Assembly (NCBI GenBank): GCA_039812705.1
Contig: JBDIBA010000018.1
Location: 1-35,934 of the forward strand
Source: JBDIBA01 sp039812705
GTDB taxonomy: Bacteria; Actinomycetota; Acidimicrobiia; Acidimicrobiales; JBBSGY01
Length of the DNA stretch: 35,934 nucleotides
Direction of reading: 5' to 3'
Shown here: positions 29,546-35,934 of the stretch, piece by piece
Layout of the letters: each line of letters opens with the position of its first letter
How positions within the stretch are numbered: position 1 is the stretch's first letter
Notes under the pieces: model-generated
Databases searched by the model: none
What the model was told of the DNA's origin: nothing
What the model saw: only the letters and a program-made list of their open reading frames with translations
Program-made: the position numbers and the translations under genes

Positions 29546-30876
29546 GCGCACTTGAGAACGTCGTGCCAATCGCAGCCGACTTGTCGCCGCTGGCCGAGAT
29601 CGAACGGAACGTTCAAGCTGTTGCAAAGCAGCGCGGACTGGATGTTACGAGTGAAGCCGGAAGATCTGCAACGCGCGAACTGATCGATGAGCAATTGGCC
29701 TTGTGGTCAGCAGCCTTCAAGGCCGGGCGCCGCGCATACGCGCTCGCAAACCCGCATGTCATTGCGGAACGCGCCATGCGCAATCTGACCGCCTACGGAC
29801 CGCTGCAACCGCTGCTCGATGACAATGACGTTTGGGAAATCTGCATCAACGCGCCCGACCAGATCTTTGTAAAGCGTCACTCTGGACCGGGTACGTACCA
29901 CGACGAGGTTTTCCACGATGAAGATCACGTTGTGCGCACGCTCACTCGCGTTCTCGATGACGCAGGTGGGGCTCATCGAAAGTTCGACCCATCAGAAGGC
30001 TTGCAAGATGCGCAGCTAAGCAACGGTGCACGTGTTCACATTGTTCATAGCGACGTTGGGCGCGGTCGCAACACCATTGTCAACATCCGCAAGTTCACAG
30101 GCGTTGGCATTCGCAGCCTGAACGAACTGGTTTCGCGAGACATGTTGAGCCCCGAGGCCGCACGCTTTCTTACTTTTGCCGTGCAAGCACGGCTGTCGAT
30201 TGTTTTTGCAGGCGCACCTGGTGCCGGCAAGACCACAATGCTTTCTTGCTGTGCAGCCGAGTTAGACCCGGCGCTGCGGGTTGTTGTGGCAGAAGAGGTC
30301 TTCGAAGCAGACATCCCACTCCCGAATGTCGCCCAGATGCAGACACGCCCAGCCAGGGCCGACCGCCCAGAAGTCGACTTGCGCCGCCTGGTCGCAGGCT
30401 TTCTCCGGATGGCTCCCGATGTTGCAATCGTCGGCGAGGTTCGCGACAAGGAAGCACTTGCATTGCTTCTCACCTTGTCGTCAGGTGTCACCGGGTACAC
30501 AACAGTTCATGCTGGAAGTGCGCGCCAAGCCCTAACGCGGCTGCGTTTCATTGCTGCGCTGTCGGACAGCGCGAACGAACTGCCATTACACGCACTTACA
30601 AACCTTGTGTCAGAAGCCGTTGACATCGTTGTGCACTGTGCGCGAGTCGGCAGCAAGAACATCGTGACAGAAATCGTCGCGGTTGAAGACCTTCAATCTG
30701 GTGCCGAAAGCGGAACGTTCACGACGACCACACTGTTTGAACGCGCCACTCCGGACGCACCGCTGCAGTGGACCGGCAACTTTTTGGACAGGTCTGCCAA
30801 ACCGCTTGCGGCACTTGGCTACTACATCACAACGGCCGGCGGCGGCCACGTACAAGGCAGCGACCGCCAACCATGA
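29542..30876 (+). CDS. tadA: Tad pilus assembly ATPase TadA/CpaF
   Basis: This 444-residue hexameric secretion ATPase powers assembly of Flp-type pili from the cytoplasmic face of the membrane. The N-terminal domain (about 70-190) has the CpaF pattern YGPLQPLLDDNDVWEICINAPD. The nucleotide-binding domain has Walker A GAPGAGKTT at 224-232, an acidic Asp-box around EEVFE (251-255), Walker B DVAIVGEVRDKEAL (293-306) and the His-box TTVHAGS (320-326). All expected catalytic residues are present. ATG 29542 overlaps tadZ in an ATGA arrangement, and the stop overlaps the tadB start in the same way, indicating coupled translation. Confidence 0.95.
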   Translation: MSALENVVPIAADLSPLAEIERNVQAVAKQRGLDVTSEAGRSATRELIDEQLALWSAAFKAGRRAYALANPHVIAERAMRNLTAYGPLQPLLDDNDVWEICINAPDQIFVKRHSGPGTYHDEVFHDEDHVVRTLTRVLDDAGGAHRKFDPSEGLQDAQLSNGARVHIVHSDVGRGRNTIVNIRKFTGVGIRSLNELVSRDMLSPEAARFLTFAVQARLSIVFAGAPGAGKTTMLSCCAAELDPALRVVVAEEVFEADIPLPNVAQMQTRPARADRPEVDLRRLVAGFLRMAPDVAIVGEVRDKEALALLLTLSSGVTGYTTVHAGSARQALTRLRFIAALSDSANELPLHALTNLVSEAVDIVVHCARVGSKNIVTEIVAVEDLQSGAESGTFTTTTLFERATPDAPLQWTGNFLDRSAKPLAALGYYITTAGGGHVQGSDRQP

Positions 30877-31745
30877 CTCTCTCGCTGATGGCTGCGCTGT
30901 TTGCCGGACTGGGCACCTACCTGCTGATCACAACGGCATCGAAACGAACGGCGGGGCGCGACCGGACCTTTGGCGCACTAGGGCAGCGTTTTCAAGACGT
31001 CATGATGCGCAGCGGTATTGAAACAACGGGGCAACGCCGCTTCCTTGCAACAGTTGCAGCCGCTTGCGCTGGTGGCTTCGTTGTTGGCTGGCTGCTGTTT
31101 GGCGGCGTTGTCGCGCCACTTGGGCTGGGTATTTTCGTCGCGACCTTTCCTCTCGCGTCGGTCCACAACAAGGCCCGCGCACTCTCGCGAGAATCGGCAG
31201 CCGCGTGGCCGCAACTGATCGAAGAGATGCGTCTCCTCTGCGCTTCCCTCGGGCGACCAATTCCTCAGGCACTCATTGAAGTCGGCGCGAACGCTCCCGA
31301 CGCCATGAAACCAGCTTTCGCGGCGGCCGAACGCGAATGGCGAATTACAACCGACTTTGAACGCATGACGGCGACACTCAAACAACGTTTGGCAGATCCA
31401 ACCGCAGACGTCGTTTGCGAAACCCTTCTCATTGCGCACAGCCTTGGCGGTTCAGACCTGCAACGCAGGCTACGCACGCTTGCGGCAGACCGCCAAGTTG
31501 ACCTTGACGCCCGTAAGGACGCGGTAGCCAAACAGGCAGGCGTTCGCTTCGCGCGCAAGTTCGTGTTGATCGTCCCCGCGGGAATGGCCCTGGCAGGAAT
31601 GTCAATCGGCACCGGGCGCGAAGCGTATTCAAGCGCAGGTGGACAACTTGGCGTGTTGGTTGCTCTCGGGACGCTCGCGGCCTGCTGGTTCTGGGCAGGA
31701 CGCCTGATCAAGCTGCCAGAAACCGAGAGGGTCTTTCGTGATTGA
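30873..31745 (+). CDS. tadB: Tad pilus inner-membrane platform protein TadB
   Basis: This 290-residue membrane protein has a type II secretion F-like domain (about 95-255: WPQLIEEMRLLCASLGRPIPQALIEVG...). Hydrophobic segments lie near the N-terminus (2-20), at about 55-90, and at the C-terminus (about 225-285). TadB and TadC together form the platform on which pilin is assembled by TadA. The open frame begins upstream at 30768, inside tadA, but ATG 30873 overlaps the tadA stop codon (ATGA) and gives the proper N-terminus. The stop lies eight bases inside tadC. Confidence 0.9.
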   Translation: MTLSLMAALFAGLGTYLLITTASKRTAGRDRTFGALGQRFQDVMMRSGIETTGQRRFLATVAAACAGGFVVGWLLFGGVVAPLGLGIFVATFPLASVHNKARALSRESAAAWPQLIEEMRLLCASLGRPIPQALIEVGANAPDAMKPAFAAAEREWRITTDFERMTATLKQRLADPTADVVCETLLIAHSLGGSDLQRRLRTLAADRQVDLDARKDAVAKQAGVRFARKFVLIVPAGMALAGMSIGTGREAYSSAGGQLGVLVALGTLAACWFWAGRLIKLPETERVFRD

Positions 31746-32640
31746 ACCCCTTCGCATGTTCATGCTTGCCGCAGTCGTCTTTTTCGGAGGTGTCGCACTT
31801 GTGCTGTCTCAGCTCAGATGGTTCAAGCGGCCGAGTCTTGTTGCACGGCTCACACCGTTTGTGGTCACGAATACCGCCAGTCAAACAACCTCGAACATCG
31901 GCAACGCTTTTCTGCCGGACTTTGAAGCATTGGCCGGAAAGCTCGCAGCAGCGCTGGGCATCAAGACATCTGTCGCATTACGCCTTGCACGGGCAAAAGA
32001 AACGCGCGGCGTCGGCGAGTTTCGCTCCAAACAGCTCATTCACGTCTTGATTGCCTTTGCATCTTCGCTTGTTCTGATGTCACTGCTGCGACCGTCCGCA
32101 GTCGTCATGGTTCTGTTCGCCCTCGGTATCCCATTTTTGGTGTTCCTGATTTCCGAACAGCGCCTTACCGCCAAGGCCGAGCGGAACACTCGCACCATTC
32201 TTGACGAGCTCCCAACATTTAGCGAACAGCTGGCCATGTTGTTAGACGCCGGGTACTCACTTGGCGCAGCGATCAACCGAATCGCCACACGTCGAGCCGG
32301 ACTCATCGGCGCAGACATGGTGGGTGTCCACGAACGAACGCAGCTTGGCGTTTCTGTGACTCAGGCGTTTCATGAATGGGCAGACGTCTATGACATTGCA
32401 GAGCTGAATCGACTCGCTGCGGTGCTGCAAGTGGGCTCAGATGCAGGCGATCTTGGACGGCTGGTTAGCGACGAGGCTTCCCAGATTCGCCGCGAGCTGC
32501 ATCGCCGCCACTTGCAGGTGATCGAAAAGCAATCACAGCAAGTGTGGATTCCAGTAACTGTCGCAACACTGATTCCCGGCGTCATCTTGTTGATCATTCC
32601 ATTTTTGGCGGCGCTCGACCTCTTCACGGGCGCCTCCTAA
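31738..32640 (+). CDS. tadC: Tad pilus inner-membrane platform protein TadC
   Basis: This 300-residue membrane protein is a partner of TadB. It has an N-terminal hydrophobic segment (6-24), two more around 105-140, a type II secretion F domain (about 160-280: LDELPTFSEQLAMLLDAGYSLGAAINRIA) and a last membrane helix (WIPVTVATLIPGVILLIIPFLAAL). The start is GTG 31738, overlapping tadB by eight bases. A 53-base gap with a short GCGC...GCGC hairpin separates it from the pilin-like gene. A spacer at this point often sets higher pilin mRNA levels in such loci. Confidence 0.9.
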   Translation: MIEPLRMFMLAAVVFFGGVALVLSQLRWFKRPSLVARLTPFVVTNTASQTTSNIGNAFLPDFEALAGKLAAALGIKTSVALRLARAKETRGVGEFRSKQLIHVLIAFASSLVLMSLLRPSAVVMVLFALGIPFLVFLISEQRLTAKAERNTRTILDELPTFSEQLAMLLDAGYSLGAAINRIATRRAGLIGADMVGVHERTQLGVSVTQAFHEWADVYDIAELNRLAAVLQVGSDAGDLGRLVSDEASQIRRELHRRHLQVIEKQSQQVWIPVTVATLIPGVILLIIPFLAALDLFTGAS

Positions 32641-32693
32641 GCGCGCTTTGCGCACAGGCCTTTCTGACAATTTCTCCCCCACAAGGAACACAC

Positions 32694-32921
32694 ATGACAA
32701 CCAAAACAACCGCCACAACCGAACCCATCAACAAGCCGAACAACAAATCAATGCGCGACGCGCGACGCAAGCGCAATGAACGCGGCGAAGGCGTCATCAG
32801 CCTTGCTATAGGCGTACTCATCATGGCGTTCCTCGGCGCCGGCATGTGGGTTGCGTTCAACTCAACCATGGACAAGGCACAAACGTCCGTTGACGCACAA
32901 GTAACCAAGATCGGCGGATAG
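32694..32921 (+). CDS. Small Flp-type pilin-like protein
   Basis: This 75-residue protein has a charged leader (1-30, rich in Lys, Arg and Asn), the motif ERGEG at 29-33, and one membrane helix (about 35-55, ISLAIGVLIMAFLGAGMWVAF). A short 20-residue tail ends GG. This is the layout of a class IVb prepilin with cleavage near the glycines by a prepilin peptidase, though the canonical Glu-Tyr pair of Flp pilins at +5/+6 is missing. Its size and position after tadC make it the best candidate for the major pilin. ATG 32694 has AAGGA seven bases upstream, the best ribosome binding site in the locus, in keeping with high expression. The next gene starts directly after its stop codon. Confidence 0.82.
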   Translation: MTTKTTATTEPINKPNNKSMRDARRKRNERGEGVISLAIGVLIMAFLGAGMWVAFNSTMDKAQTSVDAQVTKIGG

Positions 32922-33353
32922 GTGTTGCGGTCGCTTGCACGGCGGCCATTTCGCGCCGCGTCGAGCGACGCCTTGCAAACCAGCGAGCGCGGTGCGGGAA
33001 CCGTCTCCACGTTCGCTGGTGCAGTTGTCTTTCTTGCGTTTCTGTTACTGGCAACCCATGTGCTCGTCGGGCTCTATGCGACATCTGTTGTGACGACTTC
33101 GGCCCTTGACGCCGCTCAAACCGTTGCGCGCAGCAGCAACCAGCAAAGCATGGTCGCATCGGCCGACGCACGTCTGCACAACAGGGTTGGCGGCCTCAAA
33201 CACGTCAGCACCAATTGGGAGATCACCGATGAGCGCGTTGGCCTCCACGTGACTGCATCGCGTCCAAGCATTCTTCCGCCGGCACTTCTCAAGAGCACCA
33301 ACCTCACCTCGATTGATCGCACGGTGTGGGTTCGCTCGGAGAAACTGCGATGA
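32922..33353 (+). CDS. TadE-like pseudopilin
   Basis: This 143-residue protein has a basic leader, the motif ERGAG at 22-26, a membrane helix (about 30-52, TFAGAVVFLAFLLLATHVLVGLY), then an external domain of about 90 residues with ALDAAQTVARSSNQQ, typical of TadE/TadF proteins. TadE-like proteins are processed by the prepilin peptidase and are minor components of the pilus. The start is GTG 32922, directly abutting the TAG of the pilin gene. Its stop overlaps the next gene's ATG (ATGA). Confidence 0.8.
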   Translation: MLRSLARRPFRAASSDALQTSERGAGTVSTFAGAVVFLAFLLLATHVLVGLYATSVVTTSALDAAQTVARSSNQQSMVASADARLHNRVGGLKHVSTNWEITDERVGLHVTASRPSILPPALLKSTNLTSIDRTVWVRSEKLR

Positions 33354-33820
33354 CCTTGCGCATTGCTCGACTGCTCAGCGCGTTGCGCGGCCCACAGCAG
33401 GACGAACGCGGGTTGGGCGGAATCGAAGGACTTGCCTTTGGCGCGTTGATCTTCGTTTTCGGCACGCTGATTGTCGCGACCGCGTGGGGTGCCATCGATG
33501 CCCGCCTTGGCGTGGACGCCGCAGCTCGCGAAGCCGCCCGCGCCTACGTTGAAGCGGGTTCGTCCGCGCAAGCCACCGCCAGCGCACAAACAGCAGCCAC
33601 CGATGTGTTGCGTGGCCACAATCGCCACGTCACACGCCTGGACATTGACGCATCTGGCTTTTCGCGATGCGCACCGGTGACCGTCATTGTCGAGACGAAC
33701 GTCCCCAAGGTGTCCCTGCCGCTGATCGGCAGGCGGTCGGGTACATACATCGTCCGGGCAACTCACACCGAGGTTGTCGATCCGTATCGAAGCGGTCTGT
33801 CCGGCACAGCCAACTGCTGA
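33350..33820 (+). CDS. TadE-like pseudopilin
   Basis: This 156-residue protein is similar in layout to the previous one: short leader, motif ERGLG at 19-23, a membrane helix (about 27-46, GLAFGALIFVFGTLIVATAW), then RLGVDAAAREAARAYVEAG, the TadE-like segment. The external domain has two cysteines (SRCAPV and the terminal NC) that could bond. The open frame allows an upstream start at 33326, but ATG 33350 overlaps the preceding stop codon. It is the last gene of the packed pilus operon; 116 bases follow before the pseudokinase frame opens. Confidence 0.8.
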   Translation: MTLRIARLLSALRGPQQDERGLGGIEGLAFGALIFVFGTLIVATAWGAIDARLGVDAAAREAARAYVEAGSSAQATASAQTAATDVLRGHNRHVTRLDIDASGFSRCAPVTVIVETNVPKVSLPLIGRRSGTYIVRATHTEVVDPYRSGLSGTANC

Positions 33821-33917
33821 GCCGACCCTCCCGCCAAATGACCACCTCCGCGCTTACGATCAACCCCATACCAGCTGGCTTCGGAATCGGTTTTTCTTGC
33901 AGAAATCGGGCATTTTT

Positions 33918-33968
33918 AGGGGGAATTCGATAGTGATTGGCACTTTCAATGCATTTCATGCATTCTGA
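33918..33968 (+). promoter_or_regulatory. Possible leader peptide and start-codon hairpin before the pseudokinase
   Basis: AGGGGGA (33918-33924) lies eight bases before GTG 33933, which opens an 11-codon frame (MIGTFNAFHAF) ending TGA at 33966-33968. That frame overlaps the candidate starts of the pseudokinase (TTG 33937, ATG 33949, ATG 33958). A perfect repeat, AATGCAT-TTC-ATGCATT (33948-33964), covers both ATGs. Together these suggest translational control, but they may be coincidental. Confidence 0.35.
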
Positions 33969-35196
33969 TCCGGTGCCACTCAGCTTCGTCACGCGCTCCA
34001 AAACGCCCGCCGAAGCCGCCGCGTTGAAACATGAGGCCTCCATCCTCGCGCGGGTCGCCCAGCCCGGAGTCGTCAAGCTTGGCGCCCTTACCGCTCAAAA
34101 CCGTGACGTGACGCTCGCCCTCGTCCCTCTCAACGGCCACTTGCTGAGTGACGTCAAGTTGGAGGTGAACAACCTTGCCGGCGTCATGACGTCACTTGCC
34201 ATGACCGTGTCGAGAGTCCACGAAAGCGGTGTAACGCACAATGCTTTGGATTCCAGCGCCGTCATCATCAGCGAAAAGACCGGCAGGCCAGTCCTGCGCA
34301 ACTTCGCCTCAGCCAAAGTTACCGACGAAAAAGCTGCGCGAATCGCCGATGTTCGAGCGCTCGTCGCTCTTCTCGACTCAAAGCTGAGCGAGATTCCTCC
34401 AAGCCACGCACCACACGCCGTGCGCATTCGGACTCGACTTGAGGCAATCGTCGATGCCGCAACTAATGCCACCGACGCCAAAGTGCCAACCGCGCTTGGT
34501 CTTGCGCAGCTGCTTCGCGATGCGACTCAACGCAACAATCCAGCGGCTGCGGACCACAAGGCCGAGGCACGCAAACGCCTCAATTCACTCCGCGCGACAC
34601 TGCCGGCGTCCAACATTGTTCACGGACGTCATGTGTTTAAAAAGACCATGAACCTGCCAACCCTGGCGCTGGTTGCGTTCGCGGTCACCGCGCTCAGTCT
34701 GGGCTTCATCTTTCTCTTGTTAAAAACCGTGTTGCGCCCGGAACTTCCCGTCGTTGACCCGACTCGCCCCCAGTGCAACGCTCGGCCCGCCGCAAGCCTT
34801 GTTGTCGACACCGACGGAGACGGCTGCGGTGATGCGGTCGAACTGACCGACGCATCTGTACGTATCAATGGGGAGACCTTTACCGTTGGGAATGGCGGCG
34901 ACAAACTCGCGCTCGGCCGCTGGACGTGCACGGACCAATACACCCTTGGCCTTCTGCGACCGTCAACCGGTCAAATCTATGTCTTCAAAACCTGGCCAGA
35001 ACGCGGACAGGACGCATTGCCCCAAGCCATCTCGCAAGTGGACAACGCAACTGCGATCAGCGCAGCGTCTTTTGGCAACTGTGACCGCATTGCCGTCACA
35101 ACCAGCGGGCGAACGGTCACTATTGATCCAACAGTCCAAGCCACCCCGACAACATCGGCTCTCGATAACAGCAAGTCATCCAAGAAACAGAAATGA
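33937..35196 (+). CDS. Transmembrane pseudokinase with external Ca-binding-like domain
   Basis: This 419-residue protein spans the membrane once. The cytoplasmic part (about 20-200) follows the Ser/Thr kinase plan: LKHEASILARVAQPGVVKL (helix C and next strand), then VSRVHESGVTHNALDSSAVII where a kinase has HRDLKPENIL, then PVLRNFASAKV where DFG is expected. HRD is His-Asn-Ala (101-103) and DFG is Asn-Phe-Ala (122-124), so it is catalytically dead. A glycine-rich loop is not visible. A membrane helix (about 238-264) leads to an external domain with a thrombospondin-3-like DTDGDGCGD loop (291-299), cysteines, and a GRWTCTDQYTLGLLRPSTGQIYVFKTWP segment. The start is uncertain: TTG 33937, 12 bases after AGGGGGA, or ATG 33949 or 33958. 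Its stop overlaps the LysM gene, placing it with the pilus locus; it may be a regulator or envelope adaptor for it. Confidence 0.78.
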   Translation: MALSMHFMHSDPVPLSFVTRSKTPAEAAALKHEASILARVAQPGVVKLGALTAQNRDVTLALVPLNGHLLSDVKLEVNNLAGVMTSLAMTVSRVHESGVTHNALDSSAVIISEKTGRPVLRNFASAKVTDEKAARIADVRALVALLDSKLSEIPPSHAPHAVRIRTRLEAIVDAATNATDAKVPTALGLAQLLRDATQRNNPAAADHKAEARKRLNSLRATLPASNIVHGRHVFKKTMNLPTLALVAFAVTALSLGFIFLLLKTVLRPELPVVDPTRPQCNARPAASLVVDTDGDGCGDAVELTDASVRINGETFTVGNGGDKLALGRWTCTDQYTLGLLRPSTGQIYVFKTWPERGQDALPQAISQVDNATAISAASFGNCDRIAVTTSGRTVTIDPTVQATPTTSALDNSKSSKKQK

Positions 35197-35934
35197 ACAC
35201 CATGCATTCCAACCGCACAAAAGCTGCTCTCTGCCTCGTCGCCCTGACCGCCGCGCTGATTGGTTGCGGCGTGCTCCTTTGGAACGTCGGCGGTGACCGC
35301 CTTGCGCTGCCGGGAACATCGCTTGACGCCTGGCAACAGTGGCTGACTACCGCAAGCCCGCTGACCGTTGCCCTGTCGCTGAGCCGCCTGCTGTGCCTGA
35401 TGACAGTCACCTACCTGTTGGCGTCCATCGCGGTATCGGCACTGGCGGCACTTACAAGATCACAAGGCCTCGCTCACTTCGCCGACGCGGTTTCTGCCGC
35501 GCCGTTCAACACCTTGGCTCGCGTTGCATTCGGCGCGACGGCGGTACTTACGCTGACCACGACGACAAGCGCCAGCGCACAAGCAGTTGGCCCGAACAAT
35601 GCCGATGCCTACTCGACCCCTGTCCTGCACCACGTTGACCCGACGCAGCAATCACTCAGCACCGTTGCGCCCTCCGCACAAGAACAAACACAAGCCGACG
35701 AGCCCGCTGCGACCGTGGCACCAACCGTCACGACCATGCTTGCACCCGAGTCGACACCTCAGACGACCGAAGGCCCCGTGATTATTGACCTGCGAGACAC
35801 ACCGGCCAGCACGCACACCGTGGACCCGGGTGAAAGTCTCTGGGTGATTGCCCGCAACACACTGACCGAGCGCAACGGAACGACAACCAACGCAGACATT
35901 GCCAACTACGTCAACAAGATTGTCGACGCGAATC
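35193..35934 (+). CDS. LysM-domain membrane protein (partial)
   Basis: The gene runs off the window; 247 codons are visible. ATG 35193 overlaps the pseudokinase stop codon (ATGA). The N-terminal part has three hydrophobic segments (about 11-32, 58-90 and 103-125), then a Thr/Ala/Gln/Pro-rich external linker. A LysM domain begins THTVDPGESLWVIARNTL (about 208-225) and continues NADIANYVNKIVDAN to the edge. LysM binds N-acetylglucosamine in peptidoglycan. LysM proteins often accompany Tad loci in actinobacteria, and this one may anchor the apparatus to the wall (inference). Confidence 0.82.
   Translation, partial: MNTMHSNRTKAALCLVALTAALIGCGVLLWNVGGDRLALPGTSLDAWQQWLTTASPLTVALSLSRLLCLMTVTYLLASIAVSALAALTRSQGLAHFADAVSAAPFNTLARVAFGATAVLTLTTTTSASAQAVGPNNADAYSTPVLHHVDPTQQSLSTVAPSAQEQTQADEPAATVAPTVTTMLAPESTPQTTEGPVIIDLRDTPASTHTVDPGESLWVIARNTLTERNGTTTNADIANYVNKIVDAN

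Overview
The window is chromosomal DNA of a moderately GC-rich actinobacterium. A member of the Acidimicrobiia (Ilumatobacter-like or freshwater relatives) is my best guess. The grounds are the gene order HIT-phoH-ybeY-era-uppS-recO-glyS, a dnaG-sigma pair, a GAF-SpoIIE-HATPase phosphatase, a BldC-like regulator, a DUF6458-type small membrane protein, frequent GTG/TTG starts, and a Tad pilus locus followed by a pseudokinase and a LysM protein. The placement is an inference from gene content, not a database result.

Bases 1-5400 hold two adjacent genes for distantly related proteins of unknown function (one with a degenerate Nudix box), an unknown soluble protein, and two tandem receiver-HDOD signalling proteins. 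One of those two receivers has lost its phosphoacceptor site. Bases 5590-12290 hold uppP, a tRNA with CAU anticodon (probably Ile2), a 14-helix MFS exporter, a 648-base gene-free stretch rich in repeats and inverted repeats, a secreted alpha/beta hydrolase, a large inverted-repeat terminator, a trehalose-phosphatase-like HAD enzyme, tRNA-Asn and a YtxH-like protein.

Bases 12300-23360 are housekeeping: a short primary-type sigma factor and dnaG, a divergently transcribed phosphatase/anti-sigma fusion, then glyS and a tight operon HIT-phoH-ybeY-era-uppS-recO (RNA maturation, cell-wall lipid carrier, repair). A divergent gene encodes a protein with two small beta-barrel-like repeats. UppS makes undecaprenyl diphosphate and UppP removes one phosphate, so two steps of the lipid-carrier cycle are present.

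Bases 23380-27480 are mostly cell-envelope or secreted products: a BldC-like regulator, a DUF6458-like gene interrupted by an in-frame TGA, a membrane-anchored HNH nuclease with an unknown membrane-anchored partner, a GH16-like lipoprotein, and a small secreted cysteine- and aromatic-rich protein. Bases 27600-35934 are a Tad/Flp pilus locus: CpaB, TadZ/CpaE, TadA/CpaF, TadB, TadC, one small pilin-like protein and two TadE-like pseudopilins, nearly all coupled by 4-8 base overlaps. It continues into a transmembrane pseudokinase with a calcium-binding-like external domain and a LysM protein cut by the window edge. No prepilin peptidase is visible here. The most noteworthy items are the pseudokinase beside the pilus locus, the in-frame TGA in the DUF6458 gene, the paralogous pair at the left end, and the structured non-coding stretch at 8544-9191.
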